A stretch of 64,000 nt of DNA from Clostridium uliginosum (GTDB lineage Bacteria > Bacillota > Clostridia > Clostridiales > Clostridiaceae): the NCBI RefSeq assembly GCF_900112485.1, contig NZ_FOMG01000018.1, positions 1-64,000 of the forward strand. Reading direction: 5' to 3'. Each line of letters opens with the position of its first letter. The stretch's first letter is position 1. The position numbers and the translations under genes are program-made. This document shows, in pieces, positions 35,402 through 44,824 of the stretch. Under the pieces are notes generated by a model that did no database searches, was not told where the DNA came from, and saw only the letters and a list, made by a program, of their open reading frames with translations.

Positions 35402-36475
35402 TTATAATCCTAAAATATCTTCTATATTTCTAAGTAACTCATTAACATCTTCTACTGTACAATCTGCCATATGAGCTATTCTAAATGTCTTGTCCTTTAA
35501 TCCACCATATCCATTAGATAGTTGGAATCCTCTTTCTCCAAGTGATTTGTTTAAAGCTCCAACATCAATATTTCTTGTATTAGCTATAGTAGTTAATGTA
35601 TTTGATAAATGATTTTCATCTGGGAAAATATCAAAATATTTTTTAGCCCATGCTCTAACTATTTTAGCCATTTCAAGATGTCTAGCAAATCTGTTTTCTA
35701 AGCCTTCTTTATTAATTATATTATCTAATTGATAGTCTAAAGCAAACATATGTGAAAGTGATGGTGTTGATGGATATTGATAATCCTTCTTTTGGATATA
35801 CTTATATAATTGTAATAAATCTAAATAGTATCCTCTATTAGGTACTTTTTCAGCTCTTTCTTTTGCTTTTTGTGAGAAAGTACATACTGCTAGTCCTGGA
35901 GGTAATCCAAGAGCTTTTTGTGATGATGTGATACAAACATCAATTCCACATTTATCAACTTCTATTTTTGTTCCTGCTGCTGAACTTACTGTATCAACAA
36001 TAAATACAACTTCTGGATATTTTTTAACTACTTCACCAATTTCATCGATTGGATTCATTATTCCTGTTGAAGTTTCGTTGTGTGTTACAGCAACTAAGTC
36101 ATATTTACCAGTACTTAGAGCTTTATCTACTTCTGCTGGATCAATAGCTTGACCCATTTCAATTTCAAATAAATCAGCTTCAACATTGTTGCTTATAGCC
36201 ATTTCATACCATCTTTTCCCAAATGCCCCCACTGAGAATACAGCTGCTCTCTTTGCTGTGCAACATCTTATAGCACCTTCCATAAGTCCACTACCTGAAG
36301 TTGTAGAAAGAAGTATTTCATTCTTAGTATAAAACAACTTTCTTAAATTATCGCTTATTCTCCTTTGAAGTGCTGAAGCATCTTTACTTCTGTGTCCTAT
36401 CATTGGTGTCGCCATTTTTTGAAGCACATCTTCACGTACTTCAACTGGCCCTGGAATAAATAATTTTTTATGCAT
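35402..36475 (-). CDS. Class V aminotransferase, serine pathway
   Basis: This 357-residue PLP enzyme of the serine-pyruvate/alanine-glyoxylate family has LFIPGPVEVREDVLQKMA at the start, TTSGSGLMEGAIR (cofactor phosphate loop), VFIVDTVSSAAGT and the Schiff-base lysine in ITSSQKALGLPPGLAV. Linked to serA, it very likely acts as the phosphoserine aminotransferase, converting phosphohydroxypyruvate plus glutamate to phosphoserine, although the family label alone would allow serine-glyoxylate or similar activity. GGGGGGGA precedes the ATG. It is the first gene of the locus. Confidence 0.82.
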   Translation of the reverse strand: MHKKLFIPGPVEVREDVLQKMATPMIGHRSKDASALQRRISDNLRKLFYTKNEILLSTTSGSGLMEGAIRCCTAKRAAVFSVGAFGKRWYEMAISNNVEADLFEIEMGQAIDPAEVDKALSTGKYDLVAVTHNETSTGIMNPIDEIGEVVKKYPEVVFIVDTVSSAAGTKIEVDKCGIDVCITSSQKALGLPPGLAVCTFSQKAKERAEKVPNRGYYLDLLQLYKYIQKKDYQYPSTPSLSHMFALDYQLDNIINKEGLENRFARHLEMAKIVRAWAKKYFDIFPDENHLSNTLTTIANTRNIDVGALNKSLGERGFQLSNGYGGLKDKTFRIAHMADCTVEDVNELLRNIEDILGL

Positions 36476-36695
36476 TTAGAAATCCCCCCCATTTTTAATG
36501 TGCCTTATTACTTATTTATAGTTTATTGCTTATAAGTTATTTGTCCATTTTACTACTTATTAATAATCAATTCAATACTTTATTGATTTAAAAGTAATAA
36601 TTTGATACATTTTTATTGTTTTTATAATTAAATTGATTAAAATATCTATATATATGTGTTGATTTAATATCTACAGTTTATTGTGGAATATATTG

Positions 36696-38198
36696 TTAAT
36701 AAATTTGTTTATATTTATTTTCTAAGTAATTCAAGAAATATTTAGTTGAAAGTTCTTCACTTGTAACCTTCTTAACTAATTCTTCTGGAGTGTATATTCC
36801 TCCATATTTATGAATATTATTACTTAACCACTCATTAATATAGCTCATATCACCATCTTCTAAATTATTTATTGCATTCTCGTTATCTTGCATAAGTTTA
36901 TTTAAAAACTGGCCTCCGTAGATATTACCTAATGCATAACTTGGAAAATATCCAAAAGATCCATCTGACCAATGCATATCTTGTAGAATCCCTTCATTAT
37001 CTGTTTTAGGCTCTACTCCTAAATACTCAATGTATTTTTCTTTCCATACCTTTGGAAGATCTTTAACTTCAATATCTCCATTTATTAATTCTTTTTCAAT
37101 CTCATATCTTATAATTACATGTAAACTATATGTTAATTCATCTGCTTCTGTTCTAATTAAAGATGGTTCAACATAATTTACAGCAGAATAAAATTCATCT
37201 AAAGTTACATCTTCTAAGTTAGAGAATTTCTCTTTTATAAATGGTAATATTACTTTTATAAATTCCTTACTTCTACCAATGATATTTTCATAAAATCTAG
37301 ATTGTGATTCATGTATTCCCATTGAAGCCCCTATTGCAAGACCTGTCCCTAGTAAATTATCAGGAATGTGCAATTCATATAATCCATGTCCACCTTCATG
37401 GATTATGCTATATATATTAGATAATAAATCTCTTTCAAAATAGTGAGTTGTTATTCTGACATCTTTATTTCCAAAATTAGTTGTAAATGGATGAGTAGTT
37501 TCATCTAATCTGCCAGCATCCATATCAAATTTGATCTTATCTAACAAATATAAGCTTATTTCTTTTTGTTTTTTTATATCGAATTTTGCATTTAAAAACT
37601 CTCTATTTATTTTTTTGTTACTTTTCTTTATATATTCTAATATATTTAAAATTCCTTCTTTTAGTTCTCCAAATATTTTATCTAATTTTTTAACAGTAAT
37701 ACCTTCTTCAAATTTTCCAAGTAAAGCATCATACTTATTTTCTTTATATCCTAAATATTCAACAAATTCTCTTTGAAACGCAACTACCTTCTCTAAGTGA
37801 GGCTTGAATATACTAAAATCATTCTTTTCTCTAGCTTCTTCCCATGCTGCTTCTGATAAAGATGTTACAATAGAATATTGCTTATGTATCTTTTCTGGAA
37901 TCTTTTTTGTTTCTTCATAATTTTTCTTTAAATTTCTCATCATAGCCTTATCAACTATGGATAATTCATTTATTATTGGATTAAAATAATTGATAAATTC
38001 TTTTACTTCTTCCCCTGTTGTAAGTTTAAAAGATTCTCCTGTTATATATGCAAGCGTATTAGCTCTTTGTTCTAAGGCTTTCTTCGGCATACATATCTTC
38101 ATATCCCAATAAACAAGGGCTGACAATCTATCTAGCTCTTCAATTTTACTTACATGTTCTCTTACTTCATTTAACTTTTCTTGTATTTTTTGATTCAT
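36696..38198 (-). CDS. Carboxypeptidase M32
   Basis: This 500-residue metallocarboxypeptidase of the Taq/M32 family trims C-terminal residues from peptides in the cytoplasm. The zinc site HEGGH lies near residue 268 in SIIHEGGHGLYELHIPDNLL, followed by GIHESQSRFYENIIGRS, which contains the third zinc ligand (Glu). Other family marks: ITTHYFERDL, SLIRTEADELTYSLHVIIRY and DMHWSDGSFGYFPSYALGNI. Full length. AGAGGGGGATG is before the start. Single gene. Confidence 0.93.
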   Translation of the reverse strand: MNQKIQEKLNEVREHVSKIEELDRLSALVYWDMKICMPKKALEQRANTLAYITGESFKLTTGEEVKEFINYFNPIINELSIVDKAMMRNLKKNYEETKKIPEKIHKQYSIVTSLSEAAWEEAREKNDFSIFKPHLEKVVAFQREFVEYLGYKENKYDALLGKFEEGITVKKLDKIFGELKEGILNILEYIKKSNKKINREFLNAKFDIKKQKEISLYLLDKIKFDMDAGRLDETTHPFTTNFGNKDVRITTHYFERDLLSNIYSIIHEGGHGLYELHIPDNLLGTGLAIGASMGIHESQSRFYENIIGRSKEFIKVILPFIKEKFSNLEDVTLDEFYSAVNYVEPSLIRTEADELTYSLHVIIRYEIEKELINGDIEVKDLPKVWKEKYIEYLGVEPKTDNEGILQDMHWSDGSFGYFPSYALGNIYGGQFLNKLMQDNENAINNLEDGDMSYINEWLSNNIHKYGGIYTPEELVKKVTSEELSTKYFLNYLENKYKQIY

Positions 38199-38256
38199 AA
38201 TGCATCCATCCCCCTCTTAGGCATCTGAAAAAAATAACAATCCAATATGCCTTAAA

Positions 38257-38442
38257 TTAATAATCTCTATATTCTTCATCAAAGAATAAAACTGATTCAG
38301 TTTCTCTACAATATTTTACACACATGCATTGTGCTAATTTTCTTGGGCATCTATAACATAAACAAGTCAAATCTTTTCCATTACACTTCTCACTTTTAAA
38401 TTCTGGACAGTCGCCACAATTCACACCATTTCCAGCTGGCAT
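38257..38442 (-). CDS. Small cysteine-rich protein
   Basis: This 61-residue protein has ten cysteines arranged as CGDCxxF...C...CLCYRCP...CMCVKYC, suggesting a compact metal-binding (zinc or iron-sulfur) fold. No signal peptide. AAGGAGATG is well placed before the ATG. Downstream of the M32 gene's divergent spacer are the envelope genes; the ORF lies between a wall hydrolase gene and the M32 carboxypeptidase gene, all on the minus strand. Function unknown. Confidence 0.65.
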   Translation of the reverse strand: MPAGNGVNCGDCPEFKSEKCNGKDLTCLCYRCPRKLAQCMCVKYCRETESVLFFDEEYRDY

Positions 38443-38493
38443 AATATCATCTCCTTAATACATCTCGTGTAGCATACGCTAAGCGGATTGATT

Positions 38494-39750
38494 TTAATAA
38501 TTAGGTTCATCTAAATAAATATATCCATATAAATCTTGAGTGCCATATATTTCTCTATATTTGAAGAGAACAGTTTGCCACATTGATTCTGATATGTAAG
38601 TCTTACCATTTTCAATTTTTTCAACTATTGCAACATGACCATGCCCTCCAGAGTTTGGCATTGAGGACTTCCATACTGCAATTGCACCTACTTTAGGAGT
38701 GGAACCATATTTATATTTTCCACTTTCCTTATTTTCTTCCCACCAAGAACAAGCATTTCCAATCAATCCTGCTGCTGTTGGCTTATATCCAATCATCTCC
38801 CAAGCGCGTCCCCATGCATACCATGTACAATTACCTTGTATTTTACTTCCTTTGCTTAAAAATGGTGGAGAAAGTTTTACTTGATAAAAAACATTTGCGT
38901 CTGAATAATAACATTTATTATCAGTATCTGGTGCAGTAGTTCTTATTTGAGCGTTACTTGAGTTTGAATTAGTATTAGTATCTGTATCACTATTTAAATT
39001 ATTATCTGAATCCGAAATTACATTTTCTTGATTATCGACTGGTTTTTCAAAGCTAATCCATGTACTACTTGCCCATCCATCAAGTCCATTTGCAGATATA
39101 TGCCAAAATCCATTGTTTTCTTCATCAATAAGAATAATTTTAGTTCCTTTTGATAAAGTTCCTATTATATCTGAAGATAATGATGCTTGAGAACGGACAT
39201 TTAGTGGATTACTATCTGTAGCAACATAACCTACACGTGTTTTTCCTTCTTTGTCATTATCATCTGAGGATTCTAGTTTCTGTATTACTTGTTCTTGATC
39301 TTTTAATAGAGAACCACTTTCTGAAAATATATATGATTTTCCATCAATTTCAACTACTCCTGTTTGCATTGCTCCACTAGAGTTTGTGAAATACCAAGTA
39401 CCATCCTCATTTATCCATCCTATATTCATTTCTCCACTTTGGGATAAATTATACCAATTACCATCTGAATTCTTTATCCAGCCAGTATTCATTGCTCCGT
39501 TTAAAGATAGGTTGTACCATTTATTGCTATACCTAATCCACCCTATACTCATTATTCCATCATTACTAAAATAATACCACTTTCCATCAATTAAATTCCA
39601 ACCTATTGCCTTTTCTCCATTTTCAGTCCAATTCCACTTGTTTTGTGAATCTTTAATCCATGTAGCTGAAGCTGCCACTGGATACATAGTTGATATTATT
39701 GTACTTATAATAGCTGTTGTTATTATCTTTTTAAGAAATATCTTCTTCAC
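38494..39750 (-). CDS. Secreted CHAP-domain wall hydrolase with SH3 and binding repeats
   Basis: This 418-residue exported protein has a signal peptide ending near ASA-TW, five to six choline-binding-type repeats (about 30-155, GWNLIDGKWYYFSNDGIMS and relatives), a bacterial SH3 domain (about 175-235, NPLNVRSQASLSSDIIGTLS and WASSTWISF), a Ser/Asn/Asp linker, then a CHAP amidase/endopeptidase domain (about 290-418). Catalytic Cys is in GNCTWYAWGRAWEM and His in GGHGHVAIVEKI. It cleaves peptidoglycan for remodelling or lysis. Start is GTG behind AAAGGGG. Its repeats and signal region are related to the 12134-13477 protein. Confidence 0.88.
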   Translation of the reverse strand: MKKIFLKKIITTAIISTIISTMYPVAASATWIKDSQNKWNWTENGEKAIGWNLIDGKWYYFSNDGIMSIGWIRYSNKWYNLSLNGAMNTGWIKNSDGNWYNLSQSGEMNIGWINEDGTWYFTNSSGAMQTGVVEIDGKSYIFSESGSLLKDQEQVIQKLESSDDNDKEGKTRVGYVATDSNPLNVRSQASLSSDIIGTLSKGTKIILIDEENNGFWHISANGLDGWASSTWISFEKPVDNQENVISDSDNNLNSDTDTNTNSNSSNAQIRTTAPDTDNKCYYSDANVFYQVKLSPPFLSKGSKIQGNCTWYAWGRAWEMIGYKPTAAGLIGNACSWWEENKESGKYKYGSTPKVGAIAVWKSSMPNSGGHGHVAIVEKIENGKTYISESMWQTVLFKYREIYGTQDLYGYIYLDEPNY

Positions 39751-39857
39751 TAATGTTTACCCCTTTTTTACTTATAAATTTCTTTAATATGTTTAATTAC
39801 AATTTATATTTATACAACTTAAATATTAACTTAAAATTAATAAATTCACAAATTTAT

Positions 39858-39935
39858 AGGCATATGAAAGAAAATAACAAGTCAAAGATGCAAAATAGAC
39901 TAGCATACTGACTAGTTATTTTTTTGAATATGCCT
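39858..39935. repeat. AGGCAT-family palindrome, 78 bp
   Basis: It opens AGGCATATGAAAGAAAATAA and closes GACTAGTTATTTTTTTGAAT-ATGCCT; the arms pair imperfectly across a short centre (GTCAAAGATGCAAAATAGAC-TAGCATAC). This is the clearest mid-length copy of the family and fills the 337-base gap upstream of the ABC operon terminator. Confidence 0.75.
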
Positions 39936-39949
39936 AAGGCATATAAAAA

Positions 39950-39998
39950 AAGTCCTATAAGAAATATAATATTTTACTATCATAATCTTATAGGACTT
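39950..39998 (-). terminator. Terminator of the ABC transporter operon
   Basis: AAGTCCTATAAG with its exact complement forms a 12-bp stem, followed on the minus strand by TTTTTTTATATG, about 90 bases past the permease stop. Confidence 0.8.
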
Positions 39999-40087
39999 GT
40001 TCTTATTATTGATTATAAATTAAGACATCTTTTTTTAATAACAATTTAATATACGGTGTATATTTTTTGTGCTATATAAGAAGGTCC

Positions 40088-41320
40088 CTAAATAAGAATA
40101 TCTTTCTTTTTAAAGACAATATGTGCAATAACATAACTTATTATTATAGTAACAAGCATTACTACTACGCCATTTATAGGCGTTAAGTTTCCATTTTTGT
40201 AGTTGTATGCTATATCCCCTGTTATGACAGAAGCAACAGATCCATAATTTAAAAATACCAAATGTGCAAATCCTTTTAAAAATCCAAACATTTCAAATCC
40301 TATTGTTCCTGCAACTGTAGCAATAATAGCTATAGTTGTTGTTACATTACTACTTTTAAATAATGTAGAAATTAAGAATATAAATGCACAACAAGTTATC
40401 ATAAATAATATCTGTAATAATAAGGCTTTAACTATTAATTCATTAAAGGTTACCATACTTCCAGTACCATGTATAGGCATTATATCTGGATATCCTTTTG
40501 TTGCCATATTTGAAAAATCTACACTGTACCTAACACCAATAGTTTTAGGATAATTTCCTACACCAAACCCTTTTACAATTCCGATTCCTAAGAATGCTAA
40601 AAGCTCCATAGATGTAATCATTGTAACTACAGTAATTGTAACCGCTATAAATTTTGATAATAGCACTTTCCCTCTTGATATAGGTTGTACTAATAAGAAT
40701 TTTAATGTTGGTGGTGTACATTCCCCGGATACAATATCACTCATGAATACTGCTATTCCAACAACTAATAAAATTGTACCTAAAATCATCATTATTGTTT
40801 GCATATAATTATATGCATTAAATTCATAATCATGTAATGGTTTTATATTATTTTCTTTTAAGTACTTTAATTCATCTAGATTTTCTGTAATTGATACTTT
40901 TTCTGATTCTTCAATGCTATCATTGCTTAATGTTTCTTCACTAGATTTAATATTTTCATCCAGTTCAACTCTCCATGCATCTGGACTAACTCCATTTTTT
41001 ATTTGATCTTCATATTTTACTCTTGCTTTTTCAGATTTTTTTATATTTTGTTTAAGACTTTGTATATGTTCTTCATTTTCATTTTCCGAACTTTTCGAAC
41101 TTCCCTCAAATCTATCAATCTCCTGTTTCATATTTTTAATATCTCGTTCAACTTGTTCTAATTTATATTGTGGTGAATTATATTTTTCCATTTTCTTTTC
41201 TTGACTATAAAGTCCATACATTCCAATTCCTATAAATAAAACAAATAATCCAAATACAATCCAAGTTTTAGTTCTCTTCAATATCTTTATAAACTCATTT
41301 TTAATAAGTAAAAGTAGCAT
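40088..41320 (-). CDS. ABC-2 type permease subunit
   Basis: This 410-residue permease has a first membrane helix near 17-35, a long extracytoplasmic charged coiled-coil (about 40-160, rich in Lys and Glu), then five helices starting with TIMMILGTILLVVGIAVFMS. The motif ECTPPTLKFLLVQPISRGKV after the second helix is typical of ABC-2 exporters (GxxxxLLxxPxxR). Its ATG overlaps the stop of the ATPase gene (TAATG). Together they form an efflux pump whose substrate (peptide, bacitracin-like drug or lipid) cannot be told from sequence. Confidence 0.87.
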   Translation of the reverse strand: MLLLLIKNEFIKILKRTKTWIVFGLFVLFIGIGMYGLYSQEKKMEKYNSPQYKLEQVERDIKNMKQEIDRFEGSSKSSENENEEHIQSLKQNIKKSEKARVKYEDQIKNGVSPDAWRVELDENIKSSEETLSNDSIEESEKVSITENLDELKYLKENNIKPLHDYEFNAYNYMQTIMMILGTILLVVGIAVFMSDIVSGECTPPTLKFLLVQPISRGKVLLSKFIAVTITVVTMITSMELLAFLGIGIVKGFGVGNYPKTIGVRYSVDFSNMATKGYPDIMPIHGTGSMVTFNELIVKALLLQILFMITCCAFIFLISTLFKSSNVTTTIAIIATVAGTIGFEMFGFLKGFAHLVFLNYGSVASVITGDIAYNYKNGNLTPINGVVVMLVTIIISYVIAHIVFKKKDILI

Positions 41321-42234
41321 TATTTAATGCCTCCTTCCATAAGTTCCATATATCTTTCTTCCAATCCTCTTCTATTTCTATAAATTTCACAAACTTCAAC
41401 ATCTTCATTTATTAGCTTTTTAACTAATTTAGGAATCATATTTTTTTCTAATAATATGTGTATTTCTTTTCCTTCTAAAGTACTATGAATTATATAAGGT
41501 ATATTTTTAATTATTCCAAGTACCTTATTTTTATCAGTATTTGTAATTAACGTCATACTGTCTTTTTTTGTATCAATATTTTGTCCTTGTATTTCTTCTG
41601 TTGATTGAATCACACCCTGGTTTATAAAGGCAACTCTATCACACAAATTTTGTACTTCGCTTAAAATATGAGATGATATAAATACTGCCATTCCTTTTTC
41701 TTTTGCAGCTTGCTTAATTACTGCTCTAAAATCTAATATTCCTGAAGGATCAAGTCCATTAGTTGGCTCATCTAATATTAACAACTTAGGATTTCCTATT
41801 AATGCAGCTGCAAGTCCTAACCTTTGTTTCATTCCCAGTGAATACTTTCCTACCCTATCATCGATTCTACCTTCAAGCCCCACAAGTTTAATTAATTCTT
41901 CTACTTCTTTTTTAGATACTTTTCTAATTCTTGCAATTTGCATCAAATTTTCTCTTCCTGAAAGATATTTATAAAGTTCTGGATTCTCAACTACTGCCCC
42001 AACATCCTTTAATGCCCGTTCTTTATCTTTAATTAAATTATGTCCACATATTGTTATATCTCCACTTGTTTGAGTTATAAGTCCAACTAACATCCTTATA
42101 GTAGTAGTTTTTCCTGCACCATTAGGTCCTAAAAATCCGAATATTTCTCCTTCTTTTACTGAAATATCTATACCTTTTATTATTTTTCTCTTCCCTAATG
42201 TTTTGCAAACATTATTTATCTCTAAAACATTCAT
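41320..42234 (-). CDS. ABC transporter ATPase
   Basis: This 304-residue ATPase is of the drug/peptide exporter type. Walker A GPNGAGKTTTIRM (about 37), Q-loop GLITQTSGDI, signature YSLGMKQRLGLAAALIGNPK, Walker B LLILDEPTNGLD and H-loop FISSHILSEVQ are all intact. The C-terminal 90 residues (from NIDTKKDSMTLI) form the extra domain found in BcrA-like ATPases. AAGGAGG precedes the ATG. First gene of a two-gene operon. Confidence 0.93.
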   Translation of the reverse strand: MNVLEINNVCKTLGKRKIIKGIDISVKEGEIFGFLGPNGAGKTTTIRMLVGLITQTSGDITICGHNLIKDKERALKDVGAVVENPELYKYLSGRENLMQIARIRKVSKKEVEELIKLVGLEGRIDDRVGKYSLGMKQRLGLAAALIGNPKLLILDEPTNGLDPSGILDFRAVIKQAAKEKGMAVFISSHILSEVQNLCDRVAFINQGVIQSTEEIQGQNIDTKKDSMTLITNTDKNKVLGIIKNIPYIIHSTLEGKEIHILLEKNMIPKLVKKLINEDVEVCEIYRNRRGLEERYMELMEGGIK

Positions 42235-42254
42235 TTTTTCTCCTCCTTATCTTA

Positions 42255-42419
42255 AAGCACATTTTTTTAAAATAACAACCAGTATGCTGGATTAACTTAA
42301 TATCATTCTTCGTTGACATAATGTACCCATAGACTCCGCAATGAGTGAATTGTATCTCCTCGTCTAATACCAAATATCAGTCGCATGCTTTTGACTATTA
42401 TTTTCTTTCATGTTCCTAA
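42255..42419. repeat. Degenerate long AGGCAT-family element
   Basis: AAGCACATTTTTTTAAAATA and TGACTATTATTTTCTTTCAT-GTTCCT match the arms of the family, but with decayed ends. The centre (TTCGTTGACATAATGTACCC through GAGTGAATTGTATCTCCTCG) is richer in GC than the surroundings. It makes up most of the gap upstream of the ABC operon. Confidence 0.5.
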
Positions 42420-42547
42420 CTATAAGATAAATTATAAATACAATACCTTAATAAATAATTACTTAAATTCTTAACTTTTATTAAATATTCTTAATTTTTT
42501 AACAATTTAATCTCTTAACTATTAATGCCAACGTTACATTAGTAATA

Positions 42548-42628
42548 CAAAAAAATAGAGCCTGTACTATAATTTAATATCAACTTTAATAAGTATAATT
42601 ATAAATTAATAGCTAAGCTCTATTTTTA
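42548..42628 (-). terminator. Terminator after bofA
   Basis: AAAATAGAGC and GCTCTATTTT arms enclose about 60 bases with further internal pairing. On the minus strand a TTTTTTTG tail follows. Confidence 0.6.
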
Positions 42629-42693
42629 CATTTTTGTTTAATATGCCTAATATATTTATCATTCTTAACCCTAAAATCCCATATTTCCTATAT

Positions 42694-42942
42694 TTATAAA
42701 AATAATTGTATTATAATTAGCACTACGACCCCTGGTATTCCCAAAAAACCTGCAATTAAAGCTGTAACTGCATTAATACTTAATGAGAAATTAAAGTTAG
42801 CTCCAACTAAATTAACCAAATATAATATAACAACTCCTAATATTCCATTTAAAATTATTTTTAATGGCCACTTAAGTAGTTTTATTATTACAAATAATAA
42901 AACTATTCCTATCAATCCATATATTAAATATTGTTCATTCAA
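42694..42942 (-). CDS. bofA: BofA-family protein (pro-sigma-K processing control)
   Basis: This 82-residue protein has two or three hydrophobic helices. Recognised by IIKLLKWPLKIILNGILGVV and FSLSINAVTALIAGFLGIPG-VVVL. In Bacillus, BofA holds the SpoIVFB protease inactive in the outer forespore membrane until sigma-K is needed; clostridial copies are linked to the recR locus. TTG at 42942 is the likely start, as GGGGG lies seven bases upstream; a GTG seven codons earlier overlaps the preceding gene and is less likely. Confidence 0.85.
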   Translation of the reverse strand: MNEQYLIYGLIGIVLLFVIIKLLKWPLKIILNGILGVVILYLVNLVGANFNFSLSINAVTALIAGFLGIPGVVVLIIIQLFL

Positions 42943-42962
42943 ATTTAATCCCCCTTTTATCA

Positions 42963-43238
42963 CTATTTTCCTGAAATGTTTTTTTGTAATACATATTCAT
43001 GACTTACACTAAGCCCCCTTGACTTTGCAATAAGTAATAAATATTCATATCTCTTTTTTGCTACCTCTTCTGAATAAATTGCGACTTCTATCAATTTAGA
43101 ATCATTAACATTATTAAACATACTTCTGGCTGCATCAATTTCTGATTTTGCAATTTCCATCTGTTCTAAAAGTTGTTCATTTATATCTAATCCGTCTGTT
43201 TTATCTAATAAATATTCCAATATATTTCTTTTATTCAT
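42963..43238 (-). CDS. DUF2508 family protein (YaaL-like)
   Basis: This 91-residue helical cytoplasmic protein has LEQMEIAKSEIDAARSMFNN followed by AIYSEEVAKKRYEYLLLIAK. It matches the small DUF2508/YaaL proteins that lie between recR and bofA in many spore formers. Function unknown. The ATG with GGAGGTGAATAT before it is preferred over an upstream ATG six codons earlier. It is probably co-transcribed with bofA, 20 bases away. Confidence 0.8.
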   Translation of the reverse strand: MNKRNILEYLLDKTDGLDINEQLLEQMEIAKSEIDAARSMFNNVNDSKLIEVAIYSEEVAKKRYEYLLLIAKSRGLSVSHEYVLQKNISGK

Positions 43239-43421
43239 ATATTCACCTCCAAACATCCTATTACAATTTTATCCATATGTTTGGAGGAGTATACTTAATT
43301 TCTATATTTTTCTTAAATAGTAGCACTTTTTTTAATTTTTCATATAGTGATAGTATAAGAAGCTTTTCACTCATATCAAACAAAAAGGTTCTAACTCCCA
43401 TCTATATGACACCTTTTTTCT

Positions 43422-43450
43422 GGAACCCACTTAATTGTTGGGTTCCTTTT
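43422..43450 (+). terminator. Terminator-like hairpin facing plus
   Basis: GGAACCCA and TGGGTTCC form an 8-bp stem with a 9-base loop and then TTTT on the plus strand. No plus-strand gene ends here, and the neighbouring genes run the other way. The rest of the 43239-43613 gap holds only a half-copy of the AGGCAT repeat (43560-43612). Confidence 0.4.
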
Positions 43451-43613
43451 AATTTAGGTATATAAGTTCCAATAAAGTTTGTTCATTAATATAAATCTTA
43501 GAATATTTATAAATGTTATGACTCACCAGTATAGTGAGGAACTTATATAGAAAATTTATGATATATATAAGAAAATAACAAGTCAGAGATGTGACGTATA
43601 TTTTGAATATGCC

Positions 43614-44210
43614 TTATATTTCTTTTCTGCCTTCTAAAGCTTTAGACAATGTTACTTCATCAGCATATTCTAAATCTCCACCTACTGGTATTCCAGCTGC
43701 AATTCTAGTTACTTTAACATCAAGAGGTTTTAATACTTTTGCTATATACATTGCTGTCGCTTCCCCTTCTATATTAGGATTAGTTGCTAAAATAACTTCT
43801 TTTATCTCTTCATTCATTCTTGCAACAAGTTCCCTAATTTTAATATCTTGTGGTCCTCTTCCTTGCATAGGAGATATGTTTCCGTGTAATACATGATATA
43901 CTCCATTATATTCCTTAACCTTTTCCATAGTCATTATATCCTTTGCTTGTTCTACAACACATATAATACTCTTATCCCTATTAGGATTTGAACATAATGG
44001 ACAGGGATCCATGTCTGTAAAATTTCCACATGTTGAGCAATATTTAATAGTTCCTCTTGCTTTAACTAAAGCAGTGGCAAACTCTCTTACCTCATCAGCT
44101 GGAAGATTTAAAATATGTAAAGTTAATCTTTGAGCAGTCTTTTTACCTATGCTTGGCAATTTTGCAAATTCCTCTATTAACTTCTCTATAGCTACTGGAT
44201 AAAATTCCAT
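43614..44210 (-). CDS. recR: Recombination mediator RecR
   Basis: This 198-residue protein loads RecA in the RecFOR pathway. Helix-hairpin-helix near the start ([20 protein letters not shown]), a four-Cys zinc finger ([16 protein letters not shown], about 58-73), a TOPRIM domain ([28 protein letters not shown]) and a C-terminal Walker-like segment ([18 protein letters not shown]) are all complete. AAGGAGAAATGAATT precedes the ATG. It follows ybaB and dnaX, as in most Firmicutes. Confidence 0.97.
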   Translation of the reverse strand: MEFYPVAIEKLIEEFAKLPSIGKKTAQRLTLHILNLPADEVREFATALVKARGTIKYCSTCGNFTDMDPCPLCSNPNRDKSIICVVEQAKDIMTMEKVKEYNGVYHVLHGNISPMQGRGPQDIKIRELVARMNEEIKEVILATNPNIEGEATAMYIAKVLKPLDVKVTRIAAGIPVGGDLEYADEVTLSKALEGRKEI

Positions 44211-44296
44211 AATTCATTTCTCCTTACTATATTTCTTACTTGTTATTTTTTTAATATGCCTTATATATTGTCCATTGGTACAGTGTATGAATTTTA

Positions 44297-44345
44297 AAAG
44301 CATACAGTATGAAAGAAAAACCCTTCACATTCTGTATGCTTTTTG
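44297..44345 (-). terminator. Terminator between ybaB and recR
   Basis: AAAAGCATACAG and CTGTATGCTTTT arms form a 12-bp stem. Tails on both strands are T-rich. Short AGGCAT half-copies flank it (44236-44262 and 44351-44375). Confidence 0.7.
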
Positions 44346-44379
44346 TTAGTTTAGGCATTATTTTTTTGAATATTCCTTA

Positions 44380-44721
44380 TTAAAATAATCCACCTGGCAT
44401 TCCACCTGTTAACTTGCCCATCTTACTACTGCTCTCTTCTTCTGCTTTTTTTAATGCTTCATTAACTGCAGTAAGTACTAAATCTTCAAGCATTTCTACA
44501 TCATCTGCATCTACTACTTCAGGCTTTATATTAATTGCTTTTACTTCTTTTTTACCAGTTACTGTTACAGAAACAGCTCCGCCACCTACTGATACCTCAA
44601 ATTCTTTTGTTTCAAGATCCTTTTGCATATCTTCCATTTGTTTTTGAAGTTTTTGTGCTTGCTTCATAAGATTATTCATGTTTCCCCCGCCGAAACCTCC
44701 AGGGAATCCTGCTTTTGCCAT
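44380..44721 (-). CDS. YbaB/EbfC nucleoid-associated protein
   Basis: This 113-residue DNA-binding protein of the YbaB/EbfC family forms a tweezer-shaped dimer. Seen: Gly/Met-rich N-terminus ([20 protein letters not shown]), [40 protein letters not shown] and [27 protein letters not shown] lies before the ATG. It sits in its normal place between dnaX and recR. Confidence 0.95.
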   Translation of the reverse strand: MAKAGFPGGFGGGNMNNLMKQAQKLQKQMEDMQKDLETKEFEVSVGGGAVSVTVTGKKEVKAINIKPEVVDADDVEMLEDLVLTAVNEALKKAEEESSSKMGKLTGGMPGGLF

Positions 44722-44824
44722 AAAAATCCTCCTCTTTATATAAGTAATAAATTTCTATCCTTTATTATAAAACATTTTCTTAATCTTTACTATACTAAAC
44801 TATATTATTTTAGTATAGTACTAT

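Noticed and set aside
35316..36695. A riboswitch or T-box ahead of the serine genes
   Set aside because: The leaders of the aminotransferase and serA genes are short and AT-rich, with no conserved riboswitch or T-box sequence visible.
42255..42419. Possible structured RNA in the GC-richer spacer upstream of the ABC operon
   Set aside because: Its flanks match the arms of the AGGCAT repeat family, so a degenerate long repeat explains it better; no independent RNA motif was recognised.
43148..43465. A plus-strand frame overlapping the DUF2508 gene
   Set aside because: It is antisense to a conserved gene, hydrophobic and without a start signal. The plus-facing hairpin at 43422 remains unexplained, but does not by itself support a gene.
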